DNA of 22,059 bases from a virus. The notes under the pieces were generated by a model. That model was not told the origin of the DNA and did not search any database. It saw only the letters and a program-made list of their open reading frames with translations. The position numbers and the translations under genes were made by a program. Shown here piece by piece: positions 1-6,467 of the stretch. The DNA is taken from positions 1 through 22,059 of the IMG/VR virus record IMGVR_UViG_3300032173_000404; one strand, written 5' to 3'. Numbering within the stretch: position 1 is the stretch's first letter; every line of letters begins with the position of its first letter.

Positions 1-23
1 TTCGATTCTCCGTAGCGCTACCA
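1..23 (+). tRNA. 3' end of a tRNA (identity unknown)
   Basis: Only the last part is in the window. It shows a T-loop TTCGATT, the 3' half of the T stem CTCCG, the 3' acceptor strand TAGCGCT, discriminator A and an encoded CCA at 21-23. The anticodon lies upstream of the window, so the amino acid cannot be told. It sits 4 nt before the next tRNA, so both are probably cut from one transcript. Confidence 0.8.
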
Positions 24-27
24 TTTT

Positions 28-101
28 GCCCCTGTAGTTCAATGACAGAATACGCCCTTGGTAAGGGTGTGACCAGAGTTTGATTCTCTGCCGGGGCACC
101 A
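28..101 (+). tRNA. tRNA-Thr (anticodon GGU)
   Basis: The cloverleaf closes well. Acceptor GCCCCTG pairs with CCGGGGC with one mismatch. Anticodon stem CGCCC/GGGTG encloses loop TTGGTAA, giving GGT at 60-62. T stem CAGAG/CTCTG is perfect. The CCA end is encoded at 99-101. The T-loop reads TTTGATT rather than TTCGATT, so position 56 is not the usual C. Confidence 0.9.
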
Positions 102-107
102 TTTCAT

Positions 108-185
108 CCCTCCGTAGCCCAACTGGTAGAGGCACAGTCCTGAGAAGGCTGACAGGTGTGAGTTCGAATCTCATCGGCGGGACCA
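108..185 (+). tRNA. tRNA with leucine anticodon GAG, short variable arm
   Basis: Acceptor CCCTCCG pairs with CGGCGGG with one mismatch. D stem is GCC/GGC. Anticodon stem CAGTC/GGCTG encloses loop CTGAGAA, giving GAG. T stem GTGAG/CTCAT has loop TTCGAAT. CCA is encoded at 183-185. The region between the anticodon and T stems is only ACAGGT, whereas bacterial tRNA-Leu normally has a long class II variable arm. The charged amino acid is therefore inferred from the anticodon only. Confidence 0.85.
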
Positions 186-211
186 TCTTGATTTGACTGC
201 CTAGTTATGGC

Positions 212-1606
212 ATGGCAGACATGATAATGTATAGAGACGATAGTCCAGTTACCAATGGCTTGGTTGCATGGCTTGATGCTGGTGTATTTGCGTCATACCC
301 TGGTTCTGGTACGATCATGAACAATCTAACTGGCGACACTTCTATTTCTGGAGTAATAAGCAATGCTCCTGTATTTACTTCGTCAGGAGGTGGTGGTCTT
401 GTCCTTAGCGCTTCTGCTGCTCAAAAGATTCAGGTATCAGTGGGAACAAACAAAATAAGAGCAGCAGATTGTACGATCTTCTATGCTGTGAATCCAAGTT
501 ACAACGTACCAGCAGTTGGTCAAAATGCAAACATAAGTTATCGAGGTGCAGGAATGGGATCTCTGTACATGGGAACAAACCCAGCGTATGGTGGTTCCAT
601 TTTTACGTACTACGATTCTGCAACACCAGCAGGTCTATATGGACCAGGAACTGTTCTTCAAAATCAAGTAACTGTGTGTTGCGTTGTTGTAAGTCAATCA
701 TCTCCTGGTACTGGGTCTATTTCTCATTATACAAACGGCGTCTTTGCTGGGTCTAGTGCAAAGACGGGCCTGATTAGCACATCAGCGTCTGCACCACTTT
801 ATCTCGGTTACGATAATGGTGGAACAAACGAGTACTTTACAGGTACATTCCACTCGTGGCTTCACTACAATAGAGTGCTTTCTAACGATGAGATTATGCA
901 AAACTTCAGATGCTTCCAACGTAGATTTGGTTATCTGAACACAACAGGTACAATAGTCGCGTACAACAGTGGCAATCTTGTTACGAATGGTCTTGTTCTT
1001 CACCTGGATGCGGGCAATACATCATCATACCCAGGAACAGGAGCAACGTGGTTTGATTTAAGCGGTCAAGCAAATCATGCTGCGTTGAGTGGAAGTCCAA
1101 CATTTGTAAGTGGTGCTCTACAGTTTGGTGGCGCTGGCCAGTATGGTACTATTCAAGACGCTGCATCTTTGAACATTGTAAAACCAACCATCATAGTCGT
1201 GGCAGACGTAGCAACAGGAACGCCTGTTGCAAGAGGAGCGTACGGTGTTCTTTGGAACTATGGCATAACTGGCATCACCACCACGTCATTCAAGATAAGA
1301 AATAACAATGGCGATTACGTCTCAGATACTATTCCTGCAAAACCAGGACCAAGCTTTTTTGCAGGCGTCCATGATGGTGTACAGAGACTTTACTTTAGAG
1401 ACGGAGCTACAGCAGGTTCTAGTAGTACTGGGTATTCTCCGCAAATAGGAACTGCTTTTACAACGATAGGTGCTGTAATACAAGGGGCATCATTCGTCGA
1501 AAACTTTGCTGGCAAGATTTATTTTGTACTTATATACAACAGGGACTTGTCTGCGTCAGAGATACTACAAAACTTCAATGCAATAAGATCTCGTTTCAAC
1601 CTGTAA
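212..1606 (+). CDS. Tandem LamG/concanavalin A-like lectin domain protein
   Basis: This 464-residue protein is built from two copies of the same fold. Each copy opens with a similar stretch (GLVAWLDAG...SYPGSG near residues 16-33, GLVLHLDAG...SYPGTG near 256-273). Each closes with YNRxLSxxEIxQNF and then a short basic end (RCFQRRFG, AIRSRFNL). This is the pattern of LamG-type jelly-roll carbohydrate-binding domains found in phage virion and adhesion proteins. No signal peptide or catalytic motif is visible. The ATG at 212 has no clear Shine-Dalgarno sequence, and nearby in-frame ATGs at 221 and 227 are alternatives. The gene is alone between two groups of tRNAs and looks like an inserted single-gene unit. 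Its role, possibly virion decoration or glycan binding, is inferred. Confidence 0.75.
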   Translation: MADMIMYRDDSPVTNGLVAWLDAGVFASYPGSGTIMNNLTGDTSISGVISNAPVFTSSGGGGLVLSASAAQKIQVSVGTNKIRAADCTIFYAVNPSYNVPAVGQNANISYRGAGMGSLYMGTNPAYGGSIFTYYDSATPAGLYGPGTVLQNQVTVCCVVVSQSSPGTGSISHYTNGVFAGSSAKTGLISTSASAPLYLGYDNGGTNEYFTGTFHSWLHYNRVLSNDEIMQNFRCFQRRFGYLNTTGTIVAYNSGNLVTNGLVLHLDAGNTSSYPGTGATWFDLSGQANHAALSGSPTFVSGALQFGGAGQYGTIQDAASLNIVKPTIIVVADVATGTPVARGAYGVLWNYGITGITTTSFKIRNNNGDYVSDTIPAKPGPSFFAGVHDGVQRLYFRDGATAGSSSTGYSPQIGTAFTTIGAVIQGASFVENFAGKIYFVLIYNRDLSASEILQNFNAIRSRFNL

Positions 1607-1613
1607 ATATCAC

Positions 1614-1688
1614 GCCTATGTAGCCCAACTGGTAGGAGGCACAGCTCTCAGAATGCTGGCAGTGTGAGTTCGAATCTCACCATAGGTA
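1614..1688 (+). tRNA. tRNA with leucine anticodon CAG, short variable arm
   Basis: Acceptor GCCTATG pairs with CATAGGT (G1-T72 wobble). Anticodon stem CAGCT/TGCTG has a T-T mismatch next to loop CTCAGAA, giving CAG. T stem GTGAG/CTCAC is perfect with loop TTCGAAT. The variable region GCAGT is short, unlike normal tRNA-Leu. CCA is not encoded. The D-arm sequence (AGCCCAACTGGTAG) is nearly the same as in the GAG tRNA at 108-185, so the two look like duplicates that diverged in the anticodon. It begins 7 nt after the LamG gene's stop codon. Confidence 0.85.
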
Positions 1689-1703
1689 CTTATCTGTAGT
1701 ATA

Positions 1704-1805
1704 ATGTGTAAACACTGCGGTCAAAAGATTTTGGCAGCAAGAAACGAAAGTAAATGTCCGTGTGGTGAAATGGTAGACACACCACTCTTAGAAGGTGGCG
1801 CATAA
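1704..1805 (+). CDS. Possible 33-residue zinc-ribbon micro-ORF running into a tRNA
   Basis: The ATG at 1704 opens a 33-codon frame starting MCKHCGQKI, followed by KCPCG. This CxxC-x12-CxC layout looks like half of a zinc ribbon. The second half of the frame is the tRNA-Leu(UAG) gene beginning at 1756, so the C-terminal residues are tRNA sequence read as codons. There is no clear Shine-Dalgarno sequence, and the ATG lies inside a TATAAT hexamer. It could be a decayed zinc-ribbon gene, a real micro-protein or chance. Confidence is low. Confidence 0.25.
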   Translation: MCKHCGQKILAARNESKCPCGEMVDTPLLEGGA

Positions 1806-1836
1806 CAGCGTGTGAGTTCGAATCTCACCATGGACA
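1756..1836 (+). tRNA. tRNA-Leu (anticodon UAG), class II
   Basis: Acceptor GTCCGTG/CATGGAC is closed with one wobble. Anticodon stem CCACT/GGTGG encloses loop CTTAGAA, giving TAG. A longer variable arm contains a CGC/GCG stem, as expected for leucine tRNA. T stem GTGAG/CTCAC has loop TTCGAAT. No CCA is encoded. The D arm (TGGTGAAATGGTAGACAC) is a typical bacterial Leu D arm. This is the most canonical leucine tRNA of the group. Confidence 0.92.
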
Positions 1837-1853
1837 CTTTGGAAATACACTTT

Positions 1854-1928
1854 GCCCCTGTAGCAGAATGGTATATGCGGGAAACTTAAAATCTCTGTCA
1901 TTTGTCGGTTCGAATCCGACCAGGGGCA
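1854..1928 (+). tRNA. tRNA with leucine anticodon UAA, short variable arm
   Basis: Acceptor GCCCCTG/CAGGGGC is perfect. D stem is GCA/TGC. Anticodon stem GGAAA/TCTCT (one A-C mismatch, one wobble) encloses loop CTTAAAA, giving TAA. T stem GTCGG/CCGAC is perfect with loop TTCGAAT. The variable region is about 7 nt, too short for a normal tRNA-Leu. CCA is not encoded. The weak anticodon stem leaves some doubt about function. Confidence 0.8.
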
Positions 1929-1976
1929 CTTCAAGAAGCCATTAGTCCATTCTATGGCACCTTGAGAAGACATTAT

Positions 1977-2067
1977 GGTCGGTGGGGTGGGATACCCGGG
2001 GAGGCCTTATAAATCTCTTGCTCTAGATCGGAGCCCAGATAGAGTTCGAATCTCTAGCCGACTACCA
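1977..2067 (+). tRNA. Class-II-like tRNA, apparent anticodon UAU, reduced D arm
   Basis: Acceptor GGTCGGT pairs with GCCGACT through seven pairs including wobbles. T stem TAGAG/CTCTA has loop TTCGAAT, discriminator A, and CCA is encoded at 2065-2067. A long variable arm with stem GCTC/GAGC is present, the mark of Ser, Leu or Tyr tRNAs. The best anticodon stem, GAGGC/ATCTC, has a C-A mismatch and gives loop CTTATAA, hence UAU, an isoleucine anticodon that does not fit a class II body. The D arm seems cut to GGT-GGGAT-ACC. It is a tRNA gene or a degenerating one, with unsure identity. Confidence 0.65.
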
Positions 2068-2123
2068 TTTGTTTATTCCTGTTTCATTTTGTAGTACTAT
2101 CTACTCACTTAAGGAGACACACT

Positions 2124-2189
2124 ATGCGTCTTTACAACAGCAACTCCATGACCCAAAAGACTAGAAACTGCAGTACAACAAGTCTTTAG
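2124..2189 (+). CDS. 21-residue micro-ORF with a strong ribosome-binding site
   Basis: The ATG at 2124 is preceded by AAGGAG at 2111-2116, the best Shine-Dalgarno sequence in this part of the window. The frame encodes a 21-residue polar peptide beginning MRLYNSNSMTQK and stops at TAG 2187-2189. It lies between the last tRNA of the array and the small basic protein gene. No function can be assigned. It could be a leader peptide or a small phage protein; the RBS is the main support. Confidence 0.4.
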   Translation: MRLYNSNSMTQKTRNCSTTSL

Positions 2190-2244
2190 GGCAAGGGAGT
2201 AAGCAATAGGGTTTATTCCCTCTGCCCAGACTTAAGGAAAAGTC

Positions 2245-2478
2245 ATGGGCAAAAAGAGCGTTGCTACCGCTCAGATCGATGCTTTGATCTCCAAGGCGGG
2301 TGGCAAAAAGCAGGGAAAGAAGAGCAGGAAGCACGGGTGGTATAAGCGTTCGGCTTCTTGTATGCGTTATAAGGGTGAGCAGCGTTGGCTGTCGAACAAG
2401 GTTCGTCGTATTGAGCGCCATGTTCGTCGTTTTCCCGCCGATGCTCAGGCCCGTAACATCCTCAGCCAGTTGGCCTGA
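2245..2478 (+). CDS. Small basic protein, likely nucleic-acid binding
   Basis: This 77-residue, strongly basic protein has clusters KKQGKKSRKHG, KRSASCMRYK and NKVRRIERHVRRFP. AAGGAAA at 2232-2238 acts as the ribosome-binding site for ATG 2245. There is no hydrophobic segment. Short Lys/Arg-rich proteins with a KHG...MRYK...NK.RRI pattern occur in many phages without assigned function. RNA or DNA binding is inferred from charge alone. Its place directly before the tmRNA and after the tRNA array would suit an RNA-binding role, but nothing in the sequence proves it. Confidence 0.75.
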   Translation: MGKKSVATAQIDALISKAGGKKQGKKSRKHGWYKRSASCMRYKGEQRWLSNKVRRIERHVRRFPADAQARNILSQLA

Positions 2479-2504
2479 GGGTTGGTGGAGGCGCCGTAAA
2501 ATGA

Positions 2505-2523
2505 GAGCTTCCAGGTTAAGCTC
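2505..2523 (+). other. Hairpin upstream of tmRNA
   Basis: GAGCTT (2505-2510) and AAGCTC (2518-2523) form a perfect 6-bp stem with a 7-nt loop, about 25 nt before the tmRNA 5' end. GTTAAAAA follows, with no T tract. It may be a weak terminator for the basic-protein gene or a processing structure. Confidence 0.4.
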
Positions 2524-2546
2524 GTTAAAAACCCCTGGGCTTTATC

Positions 2547-2924
2547 GGGCCCGAAATGGTTTCGACAGAGAGACGGGACGGACAGGTTGCAAGCCGTGGT
2601 TGGTCATCAGGCCACGTAAAAAGAAGACCAAGCAATAAACGCTAAGTTCCTAAAGAACCTGGTCGCTGCAAACGAGACGATGAACTTCGCTCTCGCTGCT
2701 GCCTAAAAAGCAGACACAGCAAGTCTAATGAGAGACTGATCTCCTTACCTCATTGGACTATAAACATTTTGGAAGAGATCTGCTACGTCAGGGGTGGGCT
2801 CACCGGACCCTGCGGGACAAGTGATTGAGTGAGTAGTAGGGTCGCTGGGACCTAATAACCAGACAAGCTTGTAGTAATCTTATGTTAGTCTTTTTGGACG
2901 TGGGTTCGACTCCCACCGGGTCCA
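2547..2924 (+). ncRNA. ssrA: tmRNA (ssrA)
   Basis: Transfer-messenger RNA rescues stalled ribosomes and tags the stalled peptide for degradation. The 5' end GGGCCCG pairs with the 3' strand CGGGTCC (2917-2923), and the following AAATGGTTTCGACA matches the conserved tmRNA start. The 3' tRNA-like domain has T stem GTGGG/CCCAC with loop TTCGACT, then discriminator A; CCA is not encoded. The internal reading frame at 2668-2706 gives tag ANETMNFALAAA and a TAA stop, with the preceding GCT as an alternative resume codon. The tag ends in an ALAA-type degron with one extra alanine. The length, about 378 nt, is typical. SmpB is not visible in the window and would have to come from the host. Confidence 0.93.
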
Positions 2925-2951
2925 TCAGTGTTTAGTCGTTCTAGTTAGCGT

Positions 2952-3509
2952 ATGACCACACTAAACGAACTAGCACATAAGCACGGCGCCGATAAGGCGA
3001 GCAACCTTGAGGGTCGCGAGACGCACGGGTATGCAGACTTCTATGAAGAGTTGGTAAAGAAGTACCCTGCTGACATCAGATTACTTGAGATAGGTCTGTG
3101 GGACCCACAACTTCCAGGTGCTTCTCCACGTATGTGGCGTGAGTTCTTACCGCAAGCGAGACTATTCGGTATGGACATTGTCCCCGAAAGCAAAGCATTA
3201 GAGCAAGAGATCGGGATGGTCGTCTTTGTTCTTGACCAGAGTAATGCTGAGCAGTTGAAGCACGCTGCTGATGCCATGCCACCTCTTGATGTTATTATTG
3301 ATGATGGCTCTCACGTAAATCAACACTTTGTAACATCACTATACACTCTGTGGCCGTATCTTGCACCAGGTGGAACTTACTGTGTGGAAGACCTTCACGC
3401 TCCACAGGCTCATCCATCAAATATTCTTGAACTGGTTGCTAAGGATTTACCAGATGTGGCGTCTGCAGGTTTCGTCAATCCCAAACTTTTCGTGCTTTAT
3501 AAGAAGTGA
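2952..3509 (+). CDS. Class I SAM-dependent methyltransferase, macrocin-O-MT-like
   Basis: This 185-residue protein carries the SAM-binding motif I LLEIGLWD (residues 44-51). The acidic IIDDGSH (115-121) is followed by a hydrophobic LWPYLAPGGTYCVEDLH (133-149). The opening LAHKHGADK together with IIDDGSHVNQH is the signature of the small sugar O-methyltransferases related to macrocin/demethylmacrocin and CmcI-type enzymes. The likely role is O-methylation of a sugar during glycan or virion modification; the substrate is unknown. The ATG at 2952 follows the tmRNA by 27 nt with no strong Shine-Dalgarno sequence. The downstream glycosyltransferase begins 6 nt after this stop, so the two are probably co-translated. 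Confidence 0.8.
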   Translation: MTTLNELAHKHGADKASNLEGRETHGYADFYEELVKKYPADIRLLEIGLWDPQLPGASPRMWREFLPQARLFGMDIVPESKALEQEIGMVVFVLDQSNAEQLKHAADAMPPLDVIIDDGSHVNQHFVTSLYTLWPYLAPGGTYCVEDLHAPQAHPSNILELVAKDLPDVASAGFVNPKLFVLYKK

Positions 3510-3515
3510 GAGCAA

Positions 3516-4568
3516 ATGGGCGAGACATACAACTTCAAGAATGCATTTGATGAAACAACAGACCCGACATCTCTTGTCAAGAACTTTCATAACATTAACG
3601 GACCCGGAACAAAACTAAAGGCATGGTTCTACAACTCACAGCGTGCTGATGATGTCGCTGCTATGTTATACGGTGAGAACCCTGTTGGTCCTATTTTCGC
3701 TCGTAAGTATTCACTTCAGGGATTTTTCAGAATGCTTCTGGATGAGGGCTTCATTCCTCGCCTTGTTGGAACTGAGGGTGGCGTCGAGGTTAGTGATAAA
3801 CTCTTCAAGGTTGTAAAAGATGGAACAGAGCGTGGCGACGGTATTTTACAGTTGCTGCAAGTAAGCAAGTTCATCTTTGAAGCAGAGCGTATGCCAGACA
3901 TCAATGCACCTGATTTTGATGGCGTCGCTTTTCTAGTCTGCACTCACGGCGACCCAATGACGCTCAAGTATAATCTTGAGGCTTCAACAGATTTCAATAG
4001 TTCAAAGAATGAAAGGTATGTCATTCGTGGAGCAAAAAGTCAAGCAGAGGTTTATCACGCTGCAAGACATTCAAAAAAGAAGTTACTCATCAACATTCAC
4101 GATGACCTCTACATTCCAAGAAACTGGACAAAGAGAGTTTGGCAGCAGTTTTTTGAGCAGGACGCAAAATCTCCTGTAGGTGTCGCCGGTTTGTTTGGTG
4201 TTTCAGGAAATAGAGAACGCAGTGGTGGCAGAGTTGAGTCGGGTCTTGTAGTAGATCTTCTTGGTATGAGAACACTTGGAACAAACTGGCAGGTGACTGA
4301 TACCAGAGTTCTTGATGGTCTTTGTTTGGTGACTAAAAACGGCTCAGGAATAGTCCCAGATCATTCACTTGGCTTCCATTTCTATGACGCTGACATTTGT
4401 ATGGCTGCAGAGGCATTGGGTCAAAGAGTTATCTCTTTGTTTGCGCCTGCTCTCCATTCAAGTTATGTCATAAATGGTCCTGCAGATTTCAATGTTAGTA
4501 TGGAGATTTTCAAGAACAAGTGGCCTCAAATGCTTCCTGTAGAGACACCCTGCGCACTCGTCAAATAA
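3516..4568 (+). CDS. GT-A glycosyltransferase with StrF-like domain
   Basis: The C-terminal two thirds (about residues 137-345) read as a StrF-like (Glyco_tranf_2_5) domain: VAFLVCTHGDP start, NIHDDLYIP at 193-201 in the place of the metal-binding DxD, WQVTDTRVLDGLCLVTKN, and FHFYDADICMAAEALG near the end. It would transfer a sugar from a nucleotide sugar. The first 130 residues are not part of that domain and contain a GFFRMLLDEGFIPRLV stretch resembling the end of a methyltransferase fold; this is a weak impression. The gene follows the methyltransferase by 6 nt with GAGAG before the ATG. Together they look like a glycan-modifying pair. The acceptor is unknown. Confidence 0.8.
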   Translation: MGETYNFKNAFDETTDPTSLVKNFHNINGPGTKLKAWFYNSQRADDVAAMLYGENPVGPIFARKYSLQGFFRMLLDEGFIPRLVGTEGGVEVSDKLFKVVKDGTERGDGILQLLQVSKFIFEAERMPDINAPDFDGVAFLVCTHGDPMTLKYNLEASTDFNSSKNERYVIRGAKSQAEVYHAARHSKKKLLINIHDDLYIPRNWTKRVWQQFFEQDAKSPVGVAGLFGVSGNRERSGGRVESGLVVDLLGMRTLGTNWQVTDTRVLDGLCLVTKNGSGIVPDHSLGFHFYDADICMAAEALGQRVISLFAPALHSSYVINGPADFNVSMEIFKNKWPQMLPVETPCALVK

Positions 4569-4654
4569 AAACTTTATTCAAGACAGTCTGTATTCTTTGC
4601 AAGAGCACCATTTTCCAGGGAACATTCTAGTTATCCCCGAGGAGATGGACACCA

Positions 4655-5818
4655 ATGGATAGACTGGATGAAGCAAAACTCTTGAAGTTGCTTGAATGGA
4701 TGTCTGAGGCCGCTCCAGAAGAGCACCCAGATGATGTTGATAGCAGTGCTCATCTCAAGCAAAAGTTTGGTGATAAGCCACAGGCTGGTCACAAACGCAT
4801 CAATCCAAAAGATATGTCTGGCGACAATCCAGAAGACAACCCTGTCAAAAGCCAGATGTCTCCAAAACTTGCTGGTGAGCGTGCTAAGGCCATCACTGTC
4901 CTTGGTCGTGTCGCAGGTTTCATTGATAAGTATTCCAATCTCGCCGTAGATAAGTTTGGTGGTTCCAGCGCAACACCAGGAGGATTTGCTCTTGGTGGTG
5001 GAGTGCGTAAGACTGCTCCAACAACTGGCGCTGGTATTCGTGGCTCAGAGGGTGGCGGAACAAAGAGTTTCTCACAGATGATGTCTAAGGACAAGGTTAT
5101 GCAACTTGTCGAGAAACTTCCAATGATGCCTTCTTCGCAAATGAACTTTGCTGTTCGTGCGATCGGCAATTACATTTGGAAGATCCATGCTCAGGCTCGC
5201 GACGATCTGCGCAAGGCAACCAAGGAAAAGGTCAAGGGACAACTTGGTAAGGATCAAAAGGTCGATACTCAAGATCCAGCGTATCAGGATAAACTGAAGG
5301 CAGCATCTGCTGAGTTTGATAAGGACAGTACGATGATCAAGGGCGATCTAAATATGCTCGCTGCTGTATGCGGTCTTCTAAAGCGTTCAGGTGGTTTTGG
5401 TGGTGCTGCTGACCAGACATTCCTTCGTAAAGTCATCAAGGGTTATGTTGATGCTGCAGGTGGTTTCCACTTACTTGGCATCGACATCAAGCCACAAGAA
5501 AGTGATGTTGCACTTCCACCAGAACTTGCATCACTTGCTGCTGAACCTGAAAAGGAAGAAGACGAAGAGGATGAGCCTAAGAAGTCTAAGAAGAGTTCAG
5601 TGAAGGGATCTGCTTCACCTCCCAAGACTTCAGCAAAGGGACCAACAGTAAGAAAGGCATCAACTGTTGCGCAGTCTAGTGATACAAGTGATGAGGAAGC
5701 AGATGAGTTTCTAAAGGGTATTGCAGACTCATACGCAAGACGAGTTGATAACTTTATGACAAGCATCATTGAACTGGCTGCAGCAGATGCTACGCCAAAG
5801 TGGTGGAACGAGATTTAA
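4655..5818 (+). CDS. Large hypothetical protein with charged low-complexity C-terminal linker
   Basis: I do not recognise this 387-residue protein. Residues 1-70 are acidic and proline-rich. A Gly-rich stretch (about 100-135) is followed by a helical region that may be the folded core (about 140-275). A strongly biased linker then alternates acidic (EPEKEEDEEDEP) and Lys/Ser runs (about 290-340). A final helix ends in TPKWWNEI. There is no signal peptide or membrane segment. GAGGAG at 4637-4642 lies 12 nt before ATG 4655; the nearer ATG at 4644 reaches a stop after five codons. Its size and composition would fit a structural or scaffold-like virion protein, but that is a guess. Confidence 0.75.
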   Translation: MDRLDEAKLLKLLEWMSEAAPEEHPDDVDSSAHLKQKFGDKPQAGHKRINPKDMSGDNPEDNPVKSQMSPKLAGERAKAITVLGRVAGFIDKYSNLAVDKFGGSSATPGGFALGGGVRKTAPTTGAGIRGSEGGGTKSFSQMMSKDKVMQLVEKLPMMPSSQMNFAVRAIGNYIWKIHAQARDDLRKATKEKVKGQLGKDQKVDTQDPAYQDKLKAASAEFDKDSTMIKGDLNMLAAVCGLLKRSGGFGGAADQTFLRKVIKGYVDAAGGFHLLGIDIKPQESDVALPPELASLAAEPEKEEDEEDEPKKSKKSSVKGSASPPKTSAKGPTVRKASTVAQSSDTSDEEADEFLKGIADSYARRVDNFMTSIIELAAADATPKWWNEI

Positions 5819-5830
5819 GGAGAAATACAA

Positions 5831-6088
5831 ATGGGTGCATTTACTGGTTGGGGCGTACTTTCTGGAACTTTGCCAAACGGTGGAACATTTACCACACCTG
5901 CTGGTGAGACTACACAAGTCAATGCTATCGTAGCATTGCAGGCAATTGAGACAGCAGCACTTGTATTGGAGGTTGCAGTATCAACTTCACTCACTGCTCC
6001 TGTCACCGGGTCAGCTCCTGGCATGGATGGACCCATCAAGGCCGCTCTTTCTGCGTCGTATTCAGCAGTTACAGCATCTATCTACTAA
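5831..6088 (+). CDS. Small Ala/Thr/Val-rich hypothetical protein
   Basis: This 85-residue protein has a Gly/Thr-rich first third (GVLSGTLPNGGTFTTPAGE) and an alanine-rich, helix-prone middle (VNAIVALQAIETAALVLEV). It starts at ATG 5831 with an excellent AAGGAG ribosome-binding site 12 nt after the upstream gene stops. It has few charged residues. I see no domain. The strong RBS suggests a protein made in quantity, such as a minor virion component, but this is inference. Confidence 0.7.
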   Translation: MGAFTGWGVLSGTLPNGGTFTTPAGETTQVNAIVALQAIETAALVLEVAVSTSLTAPVTGSAPGMDGPIKAALSASYSAVTASIY

Positions 6089-6099
6089 AGGAGTAGCAA

Positions 6100-6273
6100 A
6101 TGGGAACTAATACATACGGCGTATTGCCAGCCGCAGTCGTAGTAGAAGTTGTTGCGCCAGTTGAGGTGCCTGTTGTAGTTGAGACACCTGTTGTCGCGCC
6201 GCCACCAAAGCCACAAGTCCAGAAGCCATCCAAGAATAGGGAAGATCTTGGTACGCCTCAAGACGACGTCTAA
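6100..6273 (+). CDS. 57-residue Val/Pro-rich hypothetical peptide
   Basis: The ATG at 6100 follows AAAGGAG (6087-6093) and opens 57 codons ending at TAA 6271-6273. The centre is an unusual repeat-like alternation of Val, Pro, Ala and Glu (VVVEVVAPVEVP, VVVETPVVAPPPKP) and the tail is polar (KNREDLGTPQDDV). It is not a classic membrane segment because Glu and Pro break it up. The gene is last before a terminator at 6301, in series with the two genes before it. Function is unknown; an extended linker-like fold is plausible. Confidence 0.6.
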   Translation: MGTNTYGVLPAAVVVEVVAPVEVPVVVETPVVAPPPKPQVQKPSKNREDLGTPQDDV

Positions 6274-6300
6274 TACCAAACAAATAAAACAACAGTAAGC

Positions 6301-6330
6301 AAGGGGCTTACGCCCCTTCTTCTGTTTCTC
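6301..6330 (+). terminator. Rho-independent terminator
   Basis: AAGGGGC (6301-6307) and GCCCCTT (6312-6318) form a 7-bp stem with a TTAC loop, followed by the T-rich CTTCTGTTTCTC. It closes the gene group ending at 6273 and lies directly before the tRNA at 6331. Confidence 0.8.
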
Positions 6331-6400
6331 GTCCTGTCCGGCGGATCCGGCGGTGGGTTTCCTAAACCTACTTGCGTGAGTTCAACTCTCTCACAGGGCA
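6331..6400 (+). tRNA. tRNA-Arg (anticodon CCU), reduced D arm
   Basis: Acceptor GTCCTGT pairs with ACAGGGC. Anticodon stem TGGGT/ACCTA encloses loop TTCCTAA, giving CCT, which reads AGG. T stem GTGAG/CTCTC has one mismatch and loop TTCAACT. The D arm is cut to about 14 nt around GG-CGGAT-CC, so the whole tRNA is only 70 nt. CCA is not encoded. The acceptor, anticodon and T-loop agree, but the D arm is too short for an ordinary tRNA. Confidence 0.65.
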
Positions 6401-6467
6401 TTGTATGTGTCGTTTTATCATTTTTCTAAACTTTTGAACTAGTTATTGTAAGAAATACAGGAGGAGC

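Noticed and set aside
2300-2638. 112-codon + strand frame running across the basic protein gene into the tmRNA
   Set aside because: It overlaps the much better supported frame 2245-2478 and the tmRNA 5' region; its protein has no sensible pattern and no RBS.
4590-4620. GCAAGAGCACCA ahead of the 4655 gene looks like a tRNA 3' end
   Set aside because: No T-loop, anticodon arm or matching 5' acceptor strand can be found upstream; at most a remnant.
5443-5769. 108-codon frame on the - strand inside the 4655-5818 gene
   Set aside because: It is the mirror of a biased, repeat-like Lys/Glu/Ser linker and has no RBS; all other genes are on the + strand.
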